Shown: in pieces, positions 18,096 to 27,168 of the stretch
How positions within the stretch are numbered: position 1 is the stretch's first letter
How the letters are laid out: each line of letters begins with the position of its first letter
Assembly (NCBI GenBank): GCA_051650105.1
Contig: JBOFIJ010000016.1
Location: 1-64,000 of the forward strand
Direction of reading: 5' to 3'
DNA: 64,000 bases
DNA from: CAMWXW01 sp051650105
GTDB lineage: Bacteria; Desulfobacterota; Desulfovibrionia; Desulfovibrionales; Desulfovibrionaceae
The notes under the pieces: generated by a model
The model's input: the letters and a program-made list of their open reading frames with translations, nothing else
What the model was told of the DNA's origin: nothing
The model's database searches: none
Translations under genes and position numbers: made by a program

Positions 18096-19364
18096 ATGAC
18101 AAGAAAAGACAGAACAGAAGGCATTTATAATAGGAGAGAGGTTTTAGATGAAGGTGAACGGCAGCAGTACTATTTAATTCAGTTAAAGGAATTGTTGTCG
18201 TACGCATATCGGTATTCTGAAGATGTTAAGAAACGTTTCGATAGAGCACAATTTGATGTTGAGAAATTTCGCTCGCTTGCAGATATTAAATATATTCCAA
18301 TATTAAAAAAAAATGAATTGATTTTTTTGCAGTCTATAGGGCCTCGTCTTGGTGGAATGCTCACAAAGAATTTAGGTGAATTACGAAGAATATATCTTTC
18401 ACCTGGTCCTATTTTTGATCCAGAAGACAGGGTAAATGATTACTGGGGCTACACAGAAGCCTTTTATTCTGTTGGTTTTAGAGCTGGAGACGTAGTTCAA
18501 ATGTTTTTTAATTATCATATGGCTCCTGCGGGGCTTATGTTTGAAGAGCCTTTACATAATTTAGATTGTGCAGTAATTCCATCTGGGCAATCTAATGATA
18601 TTGTAACTCAATTAGAAATAATGCAAAAATTACGTGTTAATGGCTATGTGGGTGCTCCTAGTTATCTTTTACTTCTTGCCCAGAAAGCTGAGGAAAAAGG
18701 GTTCGATTTACGCAAAGATTTTTCTCTTGAAGTTGCCTATGTAACAGGAGAAAGGTTTTCTGAAAAAACTCGTTCTTTACTTGAGAAAAAATTTGAAATG
18801 ATAATGAGACAAGGGTATGGGACTGCTGATATCGGGTGTGTTGCTTATGAGTGTTTTTATAATGCTGGTTTGCATATTGCTAGTCGCTGTTATGTGGAAA
18901 TATGTCATCCAGATACGGGTATACCTCTTAAAGAGGGAGAAGTTGGAGAAATTGTTGTTACTGCTTTTAACAAAACATATCCTCTTATACGTTTTGCAAC
19001 GGGGGATCTTTCTTACATCGATTCTTCTCCTTGTCTTTGCGGAAGAACAGAGCCCAGATTAGCAGGTATTATTGGCAGAGTGGATACAACTGCTAGAATT
19101 AAGGGTATGTTTGTGTATCCTCATCAAGTTGAACAAGTGATAGCATCTTTTGAGGAGATAAAACGTTGGCAGATAGAAGTAACAAACCAAGATGGTATTG
19201 ATGAAATGGTTCTCTATGTTGAAGCAGGTTTATTTAATCAAGAAGATGAGTTATTACATCTTTTTAGGGAAAAGATTAAGCTTAGACCTGAATTAAAAAT
19301 TGTTGCTCCTGGAATATTACCTCAGCAATTAAAATCTATAGAAGATAAGCGAGATTGGGATTAG
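18096..19364 (+). CDS. PaaK-like AMP-binding protein with altered nucleotide loop
   Basis: 422 residues from ATG 18096 with GGAGGAG upstream. Overall it follows phenylacetate-CoA ligases: AGAPSYLLLLA-like region, YVTGERFSE, RQGYGTADIG, IRFATGDLS and GIIGRVDTTARIKG, with a C-terminal ACT-like end. However, the place where PaaK has its Ser/Thr/Gly-rich ATP loop reads RRIYLSPGPIFDPED. Similar sequences exist in other sulfate-reducer relatives as far as I recall, so this may be a subfamily feature rather than decay. Substrate unknown. Confidence 0.82.
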   Translation: MTRKDRTEGIYNRREVLDEGERQQYYLIQLKELLSYAYRYSEDVKKRFDRAQFDVEKFRSLADIKYIPILKKNELIFLQSIGPRLGGMLTKNLGELRRIYLSPGPIFDPEDRVNDYWGYTEAFYSVGFRAGDVVQMFFNYHMAPAGLMFEEPLHNLDCAVIPSGQSNDIVTQLEIMQKLRVNGYVGAPSYLLLLAQKAEEKGFDLRKDFSLEVAYVTGERFSEKTRSLLEKKFEMIMRQGYGTADIGCVAYECFYNAGLHIASRCYVEICHPDTGIPLKEGEVGEIVVTAFNKTYPLIRFATGDLSYIDSSPCLCGRTEPRLAGIIGRVDTTARIKGMFVYPHQVEQVIASFEEIKRWQIEVTNQDGIDEMVLYVEAGLFNQEDELLHLFREKIKLRPELKIVAPGILPQQLKSIEDKRDWD

Positions 19365-19498
19365 TTTGATATTTTTGTGAATGTGATATATTTTTATTAC
19401 TATGGAGTAATTTGTTTCTGATATGCTTTGAATTCATATTGTAGGATAGACATTGTATATAGTAAATGCCTCTTAAAAAATATTTTTTTGGGAATAAT

Positions 19499-20191
19499 AT
19501 GAAAAAAGTAATAGTATTTTTTATGTTTTTTGTTGTCATGGGACAGTATTCTTCCTCGCACGCTTTTATTGAGTTAACTAAAGATAGAATGAATTTTTAT
19601 ACAAGTGCAAAACTTGGATATTCAAATTCATTGTTTTTTGATGTGAAGGATAACATAAGTGGTAATAAACACGATAGGTATCTTTCCTCTTTTGCAATGG
19701 CTATTGCTTTAGGGGTTGAGTATAAAATGACAAGGGACTTCTCTTTGCGCCTTGAATTAGAATATGCTTATAGAACAGAAGGCAAGAATAGAATGAATGA
19801 TTTCTACGTTAGTATAGAAGACATAGGCTTCGGTACCCTTTCTGTATCGTCAGAAGCACAAACTGTTCTTAGTCAGATCTATTTAGATTGGTATATTAAG
19901 CCACAATTTGCTTTGTATACAAATGTTGGTTTTGGTATTTCTTTTCTCAAGTTTGGAATTGAGACTCCTGTTGCAGGGCACACTAATTTTGCTTCAGATT
20001 TTGCTTGGTCTACAGGACTTGGATTATTATACTGGATTACACACAGTCTTACTATTGATACCAATGTTAGGTATATAGGATATTCTACAACAAGTGTGGG
20101 AGTTGGTGTAGGCAGGCATCCTTTTTCCGCAATAGCTGTTCCACCTTTTGGAGGAGTCGATATTTTAGTAGGAATTCGTTATAATTTTTGA
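19499..20191 (+). CDS. Outer-membrane beta-barrel protein, paralogue of the 17243 gene
   Basis: 230 residues from ATG 19499 (weak GGGA upstream). The signal peptide MKKVIVFFMFFVVMG ends near SHA. The mature part shares the same landmarks as its neighbour barrel: TSAKLGYS, LRLELEYAYRT, YLDWYIKPQ, TNVRYIGYS, and a final Phe (VGIRYNF). Likely 8-stranded. The 3' end overlaps the convergent rsmI by 13 bp. Function unknown. Confidence 0.87.
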   Translation: MKKVIVFFMFFVVMGQYSSSHAFIELTKDRMNFYTSAKLGYSNSLFFDVKDNISGNKHDRYLSSFAMAIALGVEYKMTRDFSLRLELEYAYRTEGKNRMNDFYVSIEDIGFGTLSVSSEAQTVLSQIYLDWYIKPQFALYTNVGFGISFLKFGIETPVAGHTNFASDFAWSTGLGLLYWITHSLTIDTNVRYIGYSTTSVGVGVGRHPFSAIAVPPFGGVDILVGIRYNF

Positions 20192-21018
20192 TAGGAGTGT
20201 AGAATGGCATAAAGTTCTTTAGTACTAAGGCCAGTAGTATGTGTGTGTATTTTCTTTATAATTTCACGCATTGTCATGTCTTCTTTTGCGAATTCTTTAT
20301 AAAGATAATGTATTTCGTCTAGGGAAGATAGAGTAGTATGATTTCCTTTTCCTATAACAATCGTTACTTCTCCTAGTAGATTGTTAGGGGTGTCTCTGTA
20401 TTGTTTTAAAGATGTGTACAGATATTCTTCATGTGTCTTTGTTAATTCTCTCGCAATACAAAGTTCTCTGTCTCCAAGAATATCATGCGCTACAGTAATA
20501 GTATCATGAACCCTATTTTTCCGTTCAAAGAAAATAAGAGAAGAATTAAGGTGTATAAAAGAAGAAAAGAGTTTTTCTCTATCTCCTGTTGTTCTTGGGA
20601 GAAATCCTAAAAATGTAAAAGGTAGAGGTGCAATACCACTTCCTACCAATGCTGTTATAGGAGCACAGGGACCTGGAATGACACAAACGTGGATATTTTC
20701 TTCTCTACATTTTTTTACTAATAAGTATCCAGGGTCTGAGATTATTGGCATTCCAGCATCTGAGATAAGAGCAATATTTCTTTTCTCTTGTAATAGAGTG
20801 ACAATATTGTGAAGCTTTGTTTTCTCGTTATGTTCTTGAAAGGAATATAGTTTTTGAGCAGAGATAGTGATTGATTGCAATAATCTTTTTGCTTTTGATA
20901 TATCTTCTACTAACAAAATATCTGCACTTTGTAAGCATTGTTTTGCCCGAGGAGATAAATCTAATATATTACCAAGTGGTGTACCCACTACCCATAATGT
21001 TCCGAGTGATAATGACAT
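20179..21018 (-). CDS. rsmI: 16S rRNA (cytidine1402-2'-O)-methyltransferase
   Basis: 279 residues, standard length. Tetrapyrrole-methylase fold with WVVGTPLGNILDLSPRA at the N-terminus, ALISDAGMPIISDPGY in the middle (SAM site), and FLGFLPRTTGDRE plus FFERKNRVHDT. It methylates C1402 of 16S rRNA at the 2'-O position. It is last in the rpsP operon and overlaps yraN by 50 bp, an unusually long overlap that suggests coupling or a start slightly downstream. Confidence 0.94.
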   Translation of the reverse strand: MSLSLGTLWVVGTPLGNILDLSPRAKQCLQSADILLVEDISKAKRLLQSITISAQKLYSFQEHNEKTKLHNIVTLLQEKRNIALISDAGMPIISDPGYLLVKKCREENIHVCVIPGPCAPITALVGSGIAPLPFTFLGFLPRTTGDREKLFSSFIHLNSSLIFFERKNRVHDTITVAHDILGDRELCIARELTKTHEEYLYTSLKQYRDTPNNLLGEVTIVIGKGNHTTLSSLDEIHYLYKEFAKEDMTMREIIKKIHTHTTGLSTKELYAILHSYQKL

Positions 21019-21364
21019 TTTTCCAGTGCTCTATTTTTTCTAATAAATTATTTTTATGAATACAAAGTAAATCGAAGCGTGACGGCTCTTCCCATAAATT
21101 GTATTCTGAAAGATACAAAGAAGCTATATGGATAAGATTTTGTTGTTTTTTCTTAGAAAAAACTTCATGTGGAGAAATGAGTTCTGCTTTTCTTCGTGTT
21201 TTTACTTCTACAAAGACGAAAGTATTTTCTTCTTTACAGATGATATCAATTTCTAGGTGTTTTTTTCTCCAATTGGTGTGTATTATTTCATAGCCTTTTT
21301 CCTGTAAAAATAAGAGAGCACGTTCTTCACCTAAATCTCCAATTTCTTTTGTAGATTGTTGCAT
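20969..21364 (-). CDS. yraN: YraN family (UPF0102) endonuclease-like protein
   Basis: 131 residues. The nuclease-like fold shows GDLGEERALLFLQEKGYEI at the N-terminus, then HLEIDIICKEENTFVFVEVKTR, carrying the Asp and ExK residues of the restriction-endonuclease-like superfamily. GGAG precedes the ATG. It overlaps both rnhB upstream and rsmI downstream, as often seen with this neighbour set. Role unproven, perhaps DNA uptake or repair. Confidence 0.92.
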   Translation of the reverse strand: MQQSTKEIGDLGEERALLFLQEKGYEIIHTNWRKKHLEIDIICKEENTFVFVEVKTRRKAELISPHEVFSKKKQQNLIHIASLYLSEYNLWEEPSRFDLLCIHKNNLLEKIEHWKNVIITRNIMGSGYTTW

Positions 21365-21936
21365 AATACTCCTGCAAAAGTTTTTCTATGTTCAGGGATG
21401 ATACCATATTTTTTAATAGCTTCATAGTGTTTGCATGTAGGGTATCCTTTATGTTGAGAAAAATTGTATTCTGGGTAGTAAGTGGATAATGTGCACATAT
21501 AGGTATCTCTTGTCGTTTTTGCTAAGATAGATGCTGCAGAAATGTGAGGATGTGTGAGATCTCCTTTTATATAAGCTTCTTGATTTATTAGGGGAGAGTA
21601 GAGAGATAAAATTTTACGTGGTATTATAGCATTGCCATCTATATGTAATGTTACTGGTACTGTGGAGAGTTGCATAAGTGCCTGAGACATAGCATGAAAT
21701 GTTGCTTGTAATACGTTAATGGAATCGACAAGAAAGGAGGATGAAAAAGCAACCCCCCAAGAATATGCTTGTTCTTTTATTGCAATAGCCAAAGTATCCC
21801 TTTGCTGAGGAGTGAGTTTTTTTGAATCTGTGAGCATGGGAAGAACATATTCCCGTGGTAAGATAACAGCCGCAGCGACAACTGGCCCAGCTATACAACC
21901 ACGACCAGCTTCATCTATACCTGCAATGTATTTCAT
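21331..21936 (-). CDS. rnhB: Ribonuclease HII
   Basis: 201 residues. Catalytic DEDD set visible: IAGIDEAGRGCIAGPV (Asp, Glu), the LTDSKKL segment, HIDGNA, and the SAASILAKTTRD region. It removes ribonucleotides from DNA and the RNA of RNA-DNA hybrids. It starts six bases after rplS and overlaps yraN by 34 bp, so it is well within the operon. Confidence 0.95.
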   Translation of the reverse strand: MKYIAGIDEAGRGCIAGPVVAAAVILPREYVLPMLTDSKKLTPQQRDTLAIAIKEQAYSWGVAFSSSFLVDSINVLQATFHAMSQALMQLSTVPVTLHIDGNAIIPRKILSLYSPLINQEAYIKGDLTHPHISAASILAKTTRDTYMCTLSTYYPEYNFSQHKGYPTCKHYEAIKKYGIIPEHRKTFAGVLCNNLQKKLEI

Positions 21937-21941
21937 AGAAA

Positions 21942-22289
21942 TTATAGTGTTTTTTTAGGTCTAATACGTGCAGATTTACCCTTACGATCACGCATATAGT
22001 ATAGACGACTTCTTCTAACAAAACCTTCAGTAATAACTTCTATTTTGTCTATAAAAGGAGAATGCAAAGGAAAAATTCGTTCTACTCCGACACCATTAGA
22101 GTATTTACGCACTGTAAACGTAGCATGTACACCCCCTTTAGCCAACCTAATAACACTGCCCTGAAATACTTGAACTCGTTCTTTTTCGCCTTCTATTATG
22201 CGAAGAAATACTTTTACTGTATCCCCTGGTTTAAAGGGGGGATGATCTAATCGTAATTGATCTAGTCCTAGTTCTTTAATTATATTCAC
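21942..22289 (-). CDS. rplS: 50S ribosomal protein L19
   Basis: 115 residues starting at a GTG (22289) with AAGGAG at ideal spacing; ATG codons further upstream would place the start in front of the ribosome binding site. Typical L19: NIIKELGLDQLR, PPFKPGDTVKVFLRI, ERVQVFQGSVI, GVGVERIFPLHSP and RRSRLYYMRDRKGKSARI. It follows trmD in the conserved rpsP-rimM-trmD-rplS order. Confidence 0.96.
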   Translation of the reverse strand: MNIIKELGLDQLRLDHPPFKPGDTVKVFLRIIEGEKERVQVFQGSVIRLAKGGVHATFTVRKYSNGVGVERIFPLHSPFIDKIEVITEGFVRRSRLYYMRDRKGKSARIRPKKTL

Positions 22290-22312
22290 AATAACTCCTT
22301 GCATTAGGTAAA

Positions 22313-23593
22313 TTAATAAAAGTCCCCTACAATTCTGTCTATAATAATAGAAACAGCACTGCGTACGGAAAGGTGATTGTACAAACCAACTGGACGAATA
22401 GGGGGTAAGCATCCTGTTGCTTCTTGCAATGCTTCTTCTGCAAGCCCATGGCTTGTTCCAAATAATAATAAAACGGGTATATCTTCTAAGAGAGAGCGCA
22501 CATTTGTATAAGACGTCGTTGCAGTTACTTCTGCACTTGTTGCTACAATATAAGGCCGCACCCCTGTCTTTCCCTCGATATTTTGCACCACATCTTGAAT
22601 AGTGTCAAGACAATAAACTTTTTCCATTGCAAGTGCTCTATCAGAATTAAGAAAACTACCAAGCCCTTCTTTCCAATGTGAAACTATTTTCGAGAATAAT
22701 TTTTTTTGTTCTGGAATAGGATTTGTTATATAATAGGCTCCAAGTCCATACGTACACGCACAACGTGCTATATCGTGAATATCTAGATTTGTCAAGGAAA
22801 CAGAGATAGTTTTTTTATCTTTTCCAAGAACAGGATAGTGCACCAAGGCTATATATAAATTGCGAGCTCTTGTTTTTTGTTGTTTTTCATTTAATATTTT
22901 TCTTTCCTGTGTATCTAATGGGTATTTCTCCAGAAGATCTATACGTTTGTTATATGTTTGTAAAAGAGATTCTTTCTTTCTCCACAGGGCAATTGCCTGA
23001 TGATTGCCAGATCGTAAAACAGGAGGGACTTCCTTATTTTCAAAAAGAGCTGGTTTTGTGTATTGAGGATATTCTAATCTATTATTTGAAAAGCTTTCTT
23101 CTTTATGGGAAGTATTATTTTTCATAAAACCTGGTACTAACCTAAGCGTTGCTTCCATTACAGTGAGGGCAGCTGTTTCCCCACCATTTAAAATATAATC
23201 GCCTATTGAGATTTCTTCTATCTGAAAAAGTTCAAGCAATCTTGCATCTACTCCTTCATAACGACCGCACAATATCGTTATGTTTTGCTCTTTAGAGAGT
23301 TCAGATGCTTTTTTTTGAGAAAAAGATACACCAGATGGGGTCAGTAACAGTATGCGTCCATGTTGAGGAATGGCCCGTAACGTTTGTACTAAAGGTTCTA
23401 GACACAAAAGCATGCCAGGACCACCACCATAGGGGCTATCATCTACAGTTTGTCGTTCATTTTGTGTATATTCTCTAGGATTATAAAAGAAAAATGAGAC
23501 TAATTTATTCTCTTGAGCTTTTTTTAGAAGAGAAGTTTGTAGTGCAGAGTTAAAGAACTCTGGAAAAAGAGAGATTATTGAAATAGTGAGCAT
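22313..23593 (-). CDS. trmD: tRNA (guanine37-N1)-methyltransferase fused to a second SPOUT-type domain
   Basis: 426 residues against about 240 for ordinary TrmD. The N-terminal 240 residues are canonical: ISLFPEFF, DDSPYGGGPGM, LLTPSG, CGRYEGVDAR and EISIGDYILNGGE. The C-terminal 180 residues (LYIALVHYPVLGKD to the end) resemble the stand-alone TM1570-like RNA methyltransferase family, with LLFGTSHGLAEE as its likely knot region. The first domain methylates G37 of tRNA; the target of the second is unknown. The fusion occurs in other deltaproteobacteria. Confidence 0.95.
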   Translation of the reverse strand: MLTISIISLFPEFFNSALQTSLLKKAQENKLVSFFFYNPREYTQNERQTVDDSPYGGGPGMLLCLEPLVQTLRAIPQHGRILLLTPSGVSFSQKKASELSKEQNITILCGRYEGVDARLLELFQIEEISIGDYILNGGETAALTVMEATLRLVPGFMKNNTSHKEESFSNNRLEYPQYTKPALFENKEVPPVLRSGNHQAIALWRKKESLLQTYNKRIDLLEKYPLDTQERKILNEKQQKTRARNLYIALVHYPVLGKDKKTISVSLTNLDIHDIARCACTYGLGAYYITNPIPEQKKLFSKIVSHWKEGLGSFLNSDRALAMEKVYCLDTIQDVVQNIEGKTGVRPYIVATSAEVTATTSYTNVRSLLEDIPVLLLFGTSHGLAEEALQEATGCLPPIRPVGLYNHLSVRSAVSIIIDRIVGDFY

Positions 23594-23594
23594 A

Positions 23595-24107
23595 TTATGT
23601 GTATAATTCTAACAAACCAGGTGGTGGTGAGATAATAATTTTTCGTTCTTCTTGCGAAAGAGAAATAATAAATTCATTTACTACAGGAAAGAGTATCTCT
23701 TCATTGTTTTTCCCCGTTATATACCATATTTCCTGACCTGGAAAAGATTGCACATCTGTTATTATTCCTAAATATGAAGTTTCTGTGTAGACACTCATAT
23801 TGAGAAGGTCATGAAAATAGAGACTTTCTTTATCATCTTGAGGTAAATCTATTTTTCTTATAAATAAAAAGGCTCCACGAATTTTCTCTGCGGCCGTCCT
23901 ATCTTTAACAAAAGAAAGACGTATAAGAGGTCTTTCTTTGTGAAAGCGCATAGACTCAATGATGACACTCTGTGAGGAGGATTCTGCGTATCCTAAAAAT
24001 ACATCTTTTTCTAGTAGAGCTAGCGAGTGTGCAAAATACTCCAAACAAATTTCTCCAGTTATACCGTGAGCCTTTATTACTTTGGCGATTGTGACGAAAT
24101 TAGACAT
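23595..24107 (-). CDS. rimM: Ribosome maturation factor RimM
   Basis: 170 residues. The N-terminal RimM barrel has IAKVIKAHGITGEICLEY; the C-terminal PRC barrel has LNMSVYTETSYLGIITDVQ and ILFPVVNEFI. It assists maturation of the 30S head around S19. The stop codon nearly touches the trmD start, as usual for this pair. It lies between khpA and trmD. Confidence 0.95.
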   Translation of the reverse strand: MSNFVTIAKVIKAHGITGEICLEYFAHSLALLEKDVFLGYAESSSQSVIIESMRFHKERPLIRLSFVKDRTAAEKIRGAFLFIRKIDLPQDDKESLYFHDLLNMSVYTETSYLGIITDVQSFPGQEIWYITGKNNEEILFPVVNEFIISLSQEERKIIISPPPGLLELYT

Positions 24108-24114
24108 AATACAT

Positions 24115-24348
24115 TTATTCTAGAATTTCTAAAACACAACGCTTTTTTATTTTTGTGGAAGAAGCAGCGAGAATTGTTCTAAGAGCTCTTGCTGTGCGAC
24201 CTTGTTTGCCTATAACCTTACCAAGATCTTCTCGTGCTACACGTAATTCAAGCACAGACGTTTGTTCGCCTTCTACTTCAGTTACTGTGACGCTTTGAGG
24301 ATCGTCTACTAAAGACTTTGCAATATACTCGACGAGTTCTTTTAACAT
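24115..24348 (-). CDS. khpA: KH-domain RNA-binding protein KhpA
   Basis: 77 residues from ATG 24348; a TTG four codons upstream would overlap the GGAG ribosome binding site. A single KH domain with the GxxG-type loop in LGKVIGKQGRTARALRT. KhpA often pairs with KhpB/Jag; a jag gene is present in this window at 54928. Conserved position between rpsP and rimM. Confidence 0.95.
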   Translation of the reverse strand: MLKELVEYIAKSLVDDPQSVTVTEVEGEQTSVLELRVAREDLGKVIGKQGRTARALRTILAASSTKIKKRCVLEILE

Positions 24349-24403
24349 AATGCTCTCCAATTCATACTACAGTACGACATATTAAAACAGTGAACAAGAA
24401 AAC

Positions 24404-24643
24404 CTATTGTGTTTTCGCTTTTTTTAGTAAAGAAGCAACCGTAGGTGTCATAAGAGCTCCTTTGGAAAGCCATTCTTCTATTTTCTCTACGTTTATTTTT
24501 ATTTCTGCTGGATTTTCCATTGGATTATAGTAACCCATGTGCTCAATAGCTTTACCGTCTCTTCTAGATTCAGAATCCATAACGACAATTCTATAAAATG
24601 CACGTTTCTTATTGCCCATACGAGTGAGTCTTATTTTTACCAT
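24404..24643 (-). CDS. rpsP: 30S ribosomal protein S16
   Basis: 79 residues. Typical S16: VKIRLTRMGNKKRAFYRIVVMDS, RDGKAIEHMGYYNP, and a C-terminus ending in SLLKKAKTQ. It is first in the operon that runs to rsmI. AGGAGA precedes the ATG. A good promoter lies about 30 nt upstream. The ffh gene that often precedes it is absent here. Confidence 0.97.
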   Translation of the reverse strand: MVKIRLTRMGNKKRAFYRIVVMDSESRRDGKAIEHMGYYNPMENPAEIKINVEKIEEWLSKGALMTPTVASLLKKAKTQ

Positions 24644-24674
24644 ATTGTCTCCTAAAATGTGTACCTTATATCGT

Positions 24675-24702
24675 ATTATACATCACTCCGTTATAAAGTA
24701 AA
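24675..24702 (-). promoter_or_regulatory. Putative promoter of the rpsP operon
   Basis: On the minus strand TTTACT, 16 nt, TATAAT, with the -10 box about 30 nt before the rpsP start. The -10 box is a perfect consensus. Confidence 0.55.
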
Positions 24703-24871
24703 CATTATATTTTGACAAGTCTTTTTTCTAAAAATAATTTCTTGTTTTTTTTCTTTTTGTACAGGATTCTATATTTTTCTAAATTAGAATAAAAGTCTTT
24801 ATCAAAAACTTGAAAAGAATTATAATAAAAGGTATCAAAATAAATGGCTTTGTTTTTATGTAGGAGGTTTT

Positions 24872-26314
24872 ATGGAAGAAAGTGCTACGAGTTTCTTGGT
24901 ATTGTGTATGGATATGGTAGGTGTACTTACTTCAGGATTATGGAGTATTTTGTTATATTTGCTTGTTATTGTTGGAATATATTTCACGATTAGAATGGCA
25001 TTTATTCAATTTAGATTACTTGGACACGCTTGGAAAAGACTTATTTTTGCTCAAAAATTTTCTTCAGAAGGTATTTCTACTTTTGGGTCATTTGCTACTT
25101 CGCTCGGAAATAAAGTTGGGACAGGCAATATTATTGGAATTTCTATTGCTATTGGTACTGGTGGACCAGGAGCTATTTTTTGGATGTGGATACTTGCTCT
25201 ACTTGGCATGGCAACAGCTTTTGCAGAATCGACGTTGGGGCAGTTTTATCGTGTAAAAACAACAGAGCATCGTTTTAAGGGTGGACCAGCCTATTATGTA
25301 CAAAATGCTCTTAATATGCGTTGGTTAGGTATTATTTTTGCTGTTGCTCTTTGCTTTGCTATGGGGCTTATTTTTAATGCCGTACAAACTAATTCCATTA
25401 CAACAAGCTTTATAGGGGCTTTTGGTTTTGGTGATCCAAGAATTATTGGCCTTGTCATTATGCTTGGTACTGCAATTATTATCTTTGGTGGTCTGCACAA
25501 GATATCTCAGGTAACGACTATTCTTGTTCCTTTTATGGCAATTTTATACATCTTTGTGGCCATTGTCATTGTGCTTCTCAATTTTGATAAAGTACCGTCA
25601 ATTTTTATGCTTATATTTGAGAGTGCTTTTGGGATAACACCACTTATTGGTGGAGTGGCCGGATATTCTTTAATGACAGCTATGACTGTTGGTGCTCAGA
25701 GGGGGTTATTTTCTAACGAAGCGGGTATGGGGTCTGCTCCTAATATTGCTGCGACTACTTCAGAGAAGCATCCTGCTACACAAGGGCTTATTCAGATGGT
25801 CGGTGTTTTTGTAGATACAATTATTGTGTGTACATCAACTGCACTTATTATTTTGCTTTCCGGATTATATATGCCAGAGCATGGCATTATTGGTGCGGAA
25901 TTAACACAAAGGGCAATGGAGTCTCAATTAGGGCTTTTTGGGAAATATTTCATTACATGTGTTTTATTTCTTTTTGCATTTACATCTATTCTTGGAAATT
26001 ATGCTTTTGCTGAGGATAATATTACATTTATTAAGAATAGTAAAAGTGCCGTTATTATGTTTAGGATACTTGTTCTTATTGTTATGTATATTGGTGCAAA
26101 TGGTTCAATCCCGTTTGTATGGCAAATGGCAGATTTAGCAAGTGGAATAATGGCGATTATTAACCTTTTTGCAATTGTTCTGTTGTCTAAGAAGGTGCTT
26201 ATTCTTGTGAAAGACTATACTGCTCAGTTGCGAGAAGGAAAAAGTGAGCCTGTTTTAGATATCTCGAAATACCCTGAACTTACAAAAGATTTAAAAGAAA
26301 ATACTTGGAAATAA
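24872..26314 (+). CDS. Sodium:alanine/glycine symporter (AGCS family)
   Basis: 480 residues with about ten membrane helices. Family landmarks: SLGNKVGTGNIIGISIAI near residue 80, GGPAYYVQNAL, the GAQRGLFSNEAGMGSAPNIAA signature near 285, and FAFTSILGNYAF near 365. GGAGG lies seven bases before the ATG. It imports alanine or glycine driven by sodium, which fits an amino-acid-scavenging lifestyle. A TTGACA at 24712 may be its -35 box, though the -10 is weak. It is monocistronic, ending at a strong terminator. Confidence 0.95.
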   Translation: MEESATSFLVLCMDMVGVLTSGLWSILLYLLVIVGIYFTIRMAFIQFRLLGHAWKRLIFAQKFSSEGISTFGSFATSLGNKVGTGNIIGISIAIGTGGPGAIFWMWILALLGMATAFAESTLGQFYRVKTTEHRFKGGPAYYVQNALNMRWLGIIFAVALCFAMGLIFNAVQTNSITTSFIGAFGFGDPRIIGLVIMLGTAIIIFGGLHKISQVTTILVPFMAILYIFVAIVIVLLNFDKVPSIFMLIFESAFGITPLIGGVAGYSLMTAMTVGAQRGLFSNEAGMGSAPNIAATTSEKHPATQGLIQMVGVFVDTIIVCTSTALIILLSGLYMPEHGIIGAELTQRAMESQLGLFGKYFITCVLFLFAFTSILGNYAFAEDNITFIKNSKSAVIMFRILVLIVMYIGANGSIPFVWQMADLASGIMAIINLFAIVLLSKKVLILVKDYTAQLREGKSEPVLDISKYPELTKDLKENTWK

Positions 26315-26337
26315 GTTGCTTTTTACACGTAATCTTT

Positions 26338-26366
26338 AACTCTGATAGGCCTATCAGAGTTTTTTA
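26338..26366 (+). terminator. Rho-independent terminator after the AGCS symporter
   Basis: A perfect 24-base palindrome (AACTCTGATAGG and its complement) gives a 10-bp stem with a GGCC loop, followed by a T-rich tail. Confidence 0.93.
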
Positions 26367-27168
26367 TTTCTTTTCTTATCATAAAGATACAAGTATTTTG
26401 TATTACTATACTCTGAAGACATAGTTCTTTTTTGAATAGATATTATATTGTGAAAATCTTTTTTATCTCTATATGGTAAGAAGAACGTTCTTACTGTATT
26501 GTGTGCATTTTTAGTATGATTACTACGTTTTTAGCATACTAAGTATAGGTACTATTATATGGAAGTAGCTTCATTCTTAATAGTATTAATTGCGAAGGAT
26601 ATTTTTAATATGGTGAGGAAAATAGGAATATTTTTGTACCCATAACTATTATTGTACTATTGAAAAATGAAGGGGGACGTTGAATATAGTTTATATGGTG
26701 AGTAATAAGCACTTGCATGATAGTACATTCTTTATTAGCACTATTACTAAAATAAGCTTATTATGACGGTACAATTTGTGTTTAGAGAAAAAGGCATAGA
26801 TTTTTTGATTAAATGTTTTGCTAAGGGCTTTCTCTATTTCCGTATGCTGTGTGAATGAGATATTAGTATTTAGAGAAGAGCACAAACGGTAAAATGCCAT
26901 AAAGATTGTTTAGTGAAAAGACCGTCTTGGTTTTTTCTTGGCATAATAAATCATCTAGTGCATGTTCTTTGTAATATTAATAGGTATAAGAGAGTTCTCT
27001 ACACCCTTTTTTCATTATAACAATATAAACTTTTACTGCTATATAATAGGAATATATTGTGGAAAAGAATGTTGTATAGAGGGCAGGATGGTATTTGCAG
27101 TAGTGACTAGGCCAAGTCATGCGGTAAATACTCTTTTATGGATATAAAAAGCAAAATAGCTTATTATG
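26367..27168. other. Intergenic region, no supported gene
   Basis: About 800 bp with no convincing gene. A minus-strand frame of 69 codons at 26691-26900 and a plus-strand frame of 61 codons at 26962-27147 lack ribosome binding sites and motifs. Confidence 0.6.

Noticed and set aside
26691..26900. Minus-strand open frame of 69 codons downstream of the symporter
   Set aside because: No ribosome binding site or motif; end of a long non-coding gap.
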